A program made the position numbers and the translations under genes. The notes beneath the pieces were generated by a model that saw only the letters and a list, made by a program, of their open reading frames with translations, did no database searches and was not told the origin of the DNA. Positions 11,856-12,589 of a stretch of DNA of 12,589 nucleotides are shown one piece after another. Each line of letters starts with the position of its first letter. Within the stretch, counting starts at the first letter, position 1. Origin of the DNA: W0P28-013 sp963638355 (GTDB taxonomy: Bacteria; Bacteroidota; Bacteroidia; Bacteroidales; Paludibacteraceae); NCBI GenBank assembly GCA_963638355.1, contig CAVHRT010000048.1, forward strand, positions 1-12,589, written 5' to 3'.

Positions 11856-12589
11856 TTTTTCTGCGGATACTTGCGAAACCAGCTTCCAATTTTCAGTCGC
11901 ACTACACCAAACAGCGCTTCGCTGAATATGCCGCCGCTCATTTTCGACGTGCCTTCGACGCGGTTGACGAACACAATCGGCACCTCTTTTATGGTGAAAC
12001 CGCATTTGGCAGCGGTAAATTTCATCTCAATCTGGAACGCGTAACCTTTGAAACGGATTTTGTCGAACTCGATGGTCTCTAGCACTTTTCGGCGATAGCA
12101 GACGAATCCCGCGGTGGTGTCGGCCACCTTCAGACCCGTAACAATGCGCACATATTTCGAGGCGTAGTACGACATCAGCAGCCTGCCCATGGGCCAATTC
12201 ACAATGTTCACCACATTGCCCACGTAGCGCGAACCGACCACCACATCGGCACCATCGCGAGCGGTTTCGTACATCTCTTGCAATTTGTTCACAGGATGCG
12301 AAAAATCGGCATCCATCTCGAAAATGTACTCGTAGTCGTGTTCCAAAACCCACTTGAAACCAGCGATGTAGGCGGTTCCAAGACCGAGTTTGCCCGTGCG
12401 CTCGACCAGATGCAAGCGGTCAGGAAATTCGTCGATCAGACCTTTGACAATGGCGCCAGTGCCGTCGGGCGAGCCGTCGTCTATCACAAGAATGTGAAAC
12501 TCTTTGGGTAGCGCAAACACTGTGCGCACCATTTTTTCGATGTTTTCCCGCTCGTTGTAGGTGGGAATGATGATGATGGAGTCGGAGTT
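11849..12589 (-). CDS. Polyprenol-phosphate mannose synthase-like glycosyltransferase (GT2), 5' end cut
   Basis: This enzyme probably moves mannose (or another hexose) from a nucleotide sugar to a polyprenyl phosphate at the inner face of the membrane, making a lipid-linked donor for later glycosylation. The frame is open to the right edge: 246 residues are visible, and only a few N-terminal ones are likely missing. IIIIPTYNERENI (5-17) and IDDGSPDGT (36-44) form the nucleotide-binding strand, MDADFSHP (92-99) carries the metal-binding DxD, GSRYV is at 119-123, and VEGTSKMSGG (211-220) is typical of dolichyl/polyprenyl-phosphate mannose synthases. There is no C-terminal membrane domain, so this is the short, single-domain form. 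The ATG at 12532 lies inside the conserved domain and is not the real start. The stop lies within repeat copy C. Confidence 0.92.
   Translation of the reverse strand, partial: NSDSIIIIPTYNERENIEKMVRTVFALPKEFHILVIDDGSPDGTGAIVKGLIDEFPDRLHLVERTGKLGLGTAYIAGFKWVLEHDYEYIFEMDADFSHPVNKLQEMYETARDGADVVVGSRYVGNVVNIVNWPMGRLLMSYYASKYVRIVTGLKVADTTAGFVCYRRKVLETIEFDKIRFKGYAFQIEMKFTAAKCGFTIKEVPIVFVNRVEGTSKMSGGIFSEALFGVVRLKIGSWFRKYPQKNN

Overview
The window looks like a housekeeping stretch of a Bacteroidales (Bacteroidota) chromosome. The evidence is a DUF4290 protein, the short Bacteroidota form of AMP nucleosidase, a stand-alone HsdR-N-like protein, and two matches to the Bacteroidota -7 promoter box (TAnnTTTG). 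There is little Shine-Dalgarno signal. I see no tRNA, rRNA, CRISPR array, transposase or phage gene.

Layout. (1) 1-385 (+): the C-terminal end of clpB, ending at a hairpin terminator that can serve both strands. (2) 516-4777 (-): amn (AMP nucleosidase), holA (DNA polymerase III delta) and a class A penicillin-binding protein, read in that order. amn and holA are 12 nt apart. (3) 4909-5364 (+): a stand-alone PD-(D/E)XK (HsdR-N-like) protein with its own promoter. Its stop overlaps by 9 nt the stop of the convergent DUF4290 gene (5356-5985, -). (4) 6168-8091 (-): tsaB (t6A tRNA modification) and prfB (release factor 2, with no programmed frameshift). (5) 8333-10786 (-): an 817-aa N6-adenine DNA methyltransferase with a nuclease-like N-terminus, probably a single-chain type IIG-like restriction-modification enzyme. 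(6) 11039-11704 (-): a nitroreductase-fold lipoprotein. (7) 11849-12589 (-): a polyprenol-phosphate mannose synthase-like glycosyltransferase, cut by the window edge.

The most unusual content is in and around the methyltransferase, and in the gaps between genes. The methyltransferase gene lies between two direct copies of a 78-bp element. The copies are about 91% identical, and their differences include a paired change that keeps a stem plus several changes in loops. Inside the gene, between the catalytic core and the presumed DNA-recognition region, is a perfect 18-bp inverted repeat with a 2-nt spacer. The following segment drops to about 30% GC, against 63-68% in a sampled part of the C-terminal region. 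The gaps also hold several dispersed repeat families. One is a 21-bp hairpin joined to a 7-bp tandem array, found three times, each directly after a stop codon. Nearly every gene end carries its own short tandem array.

Most genes do unrelated core jobs: proteostasis, cell wall, replication, purine salvage, tRNA modification, translation termination and glycolipid synthesis. The methyltransferase/nuclease, and possibly the HsdR-N-like protein, are the candidates for a defence role.
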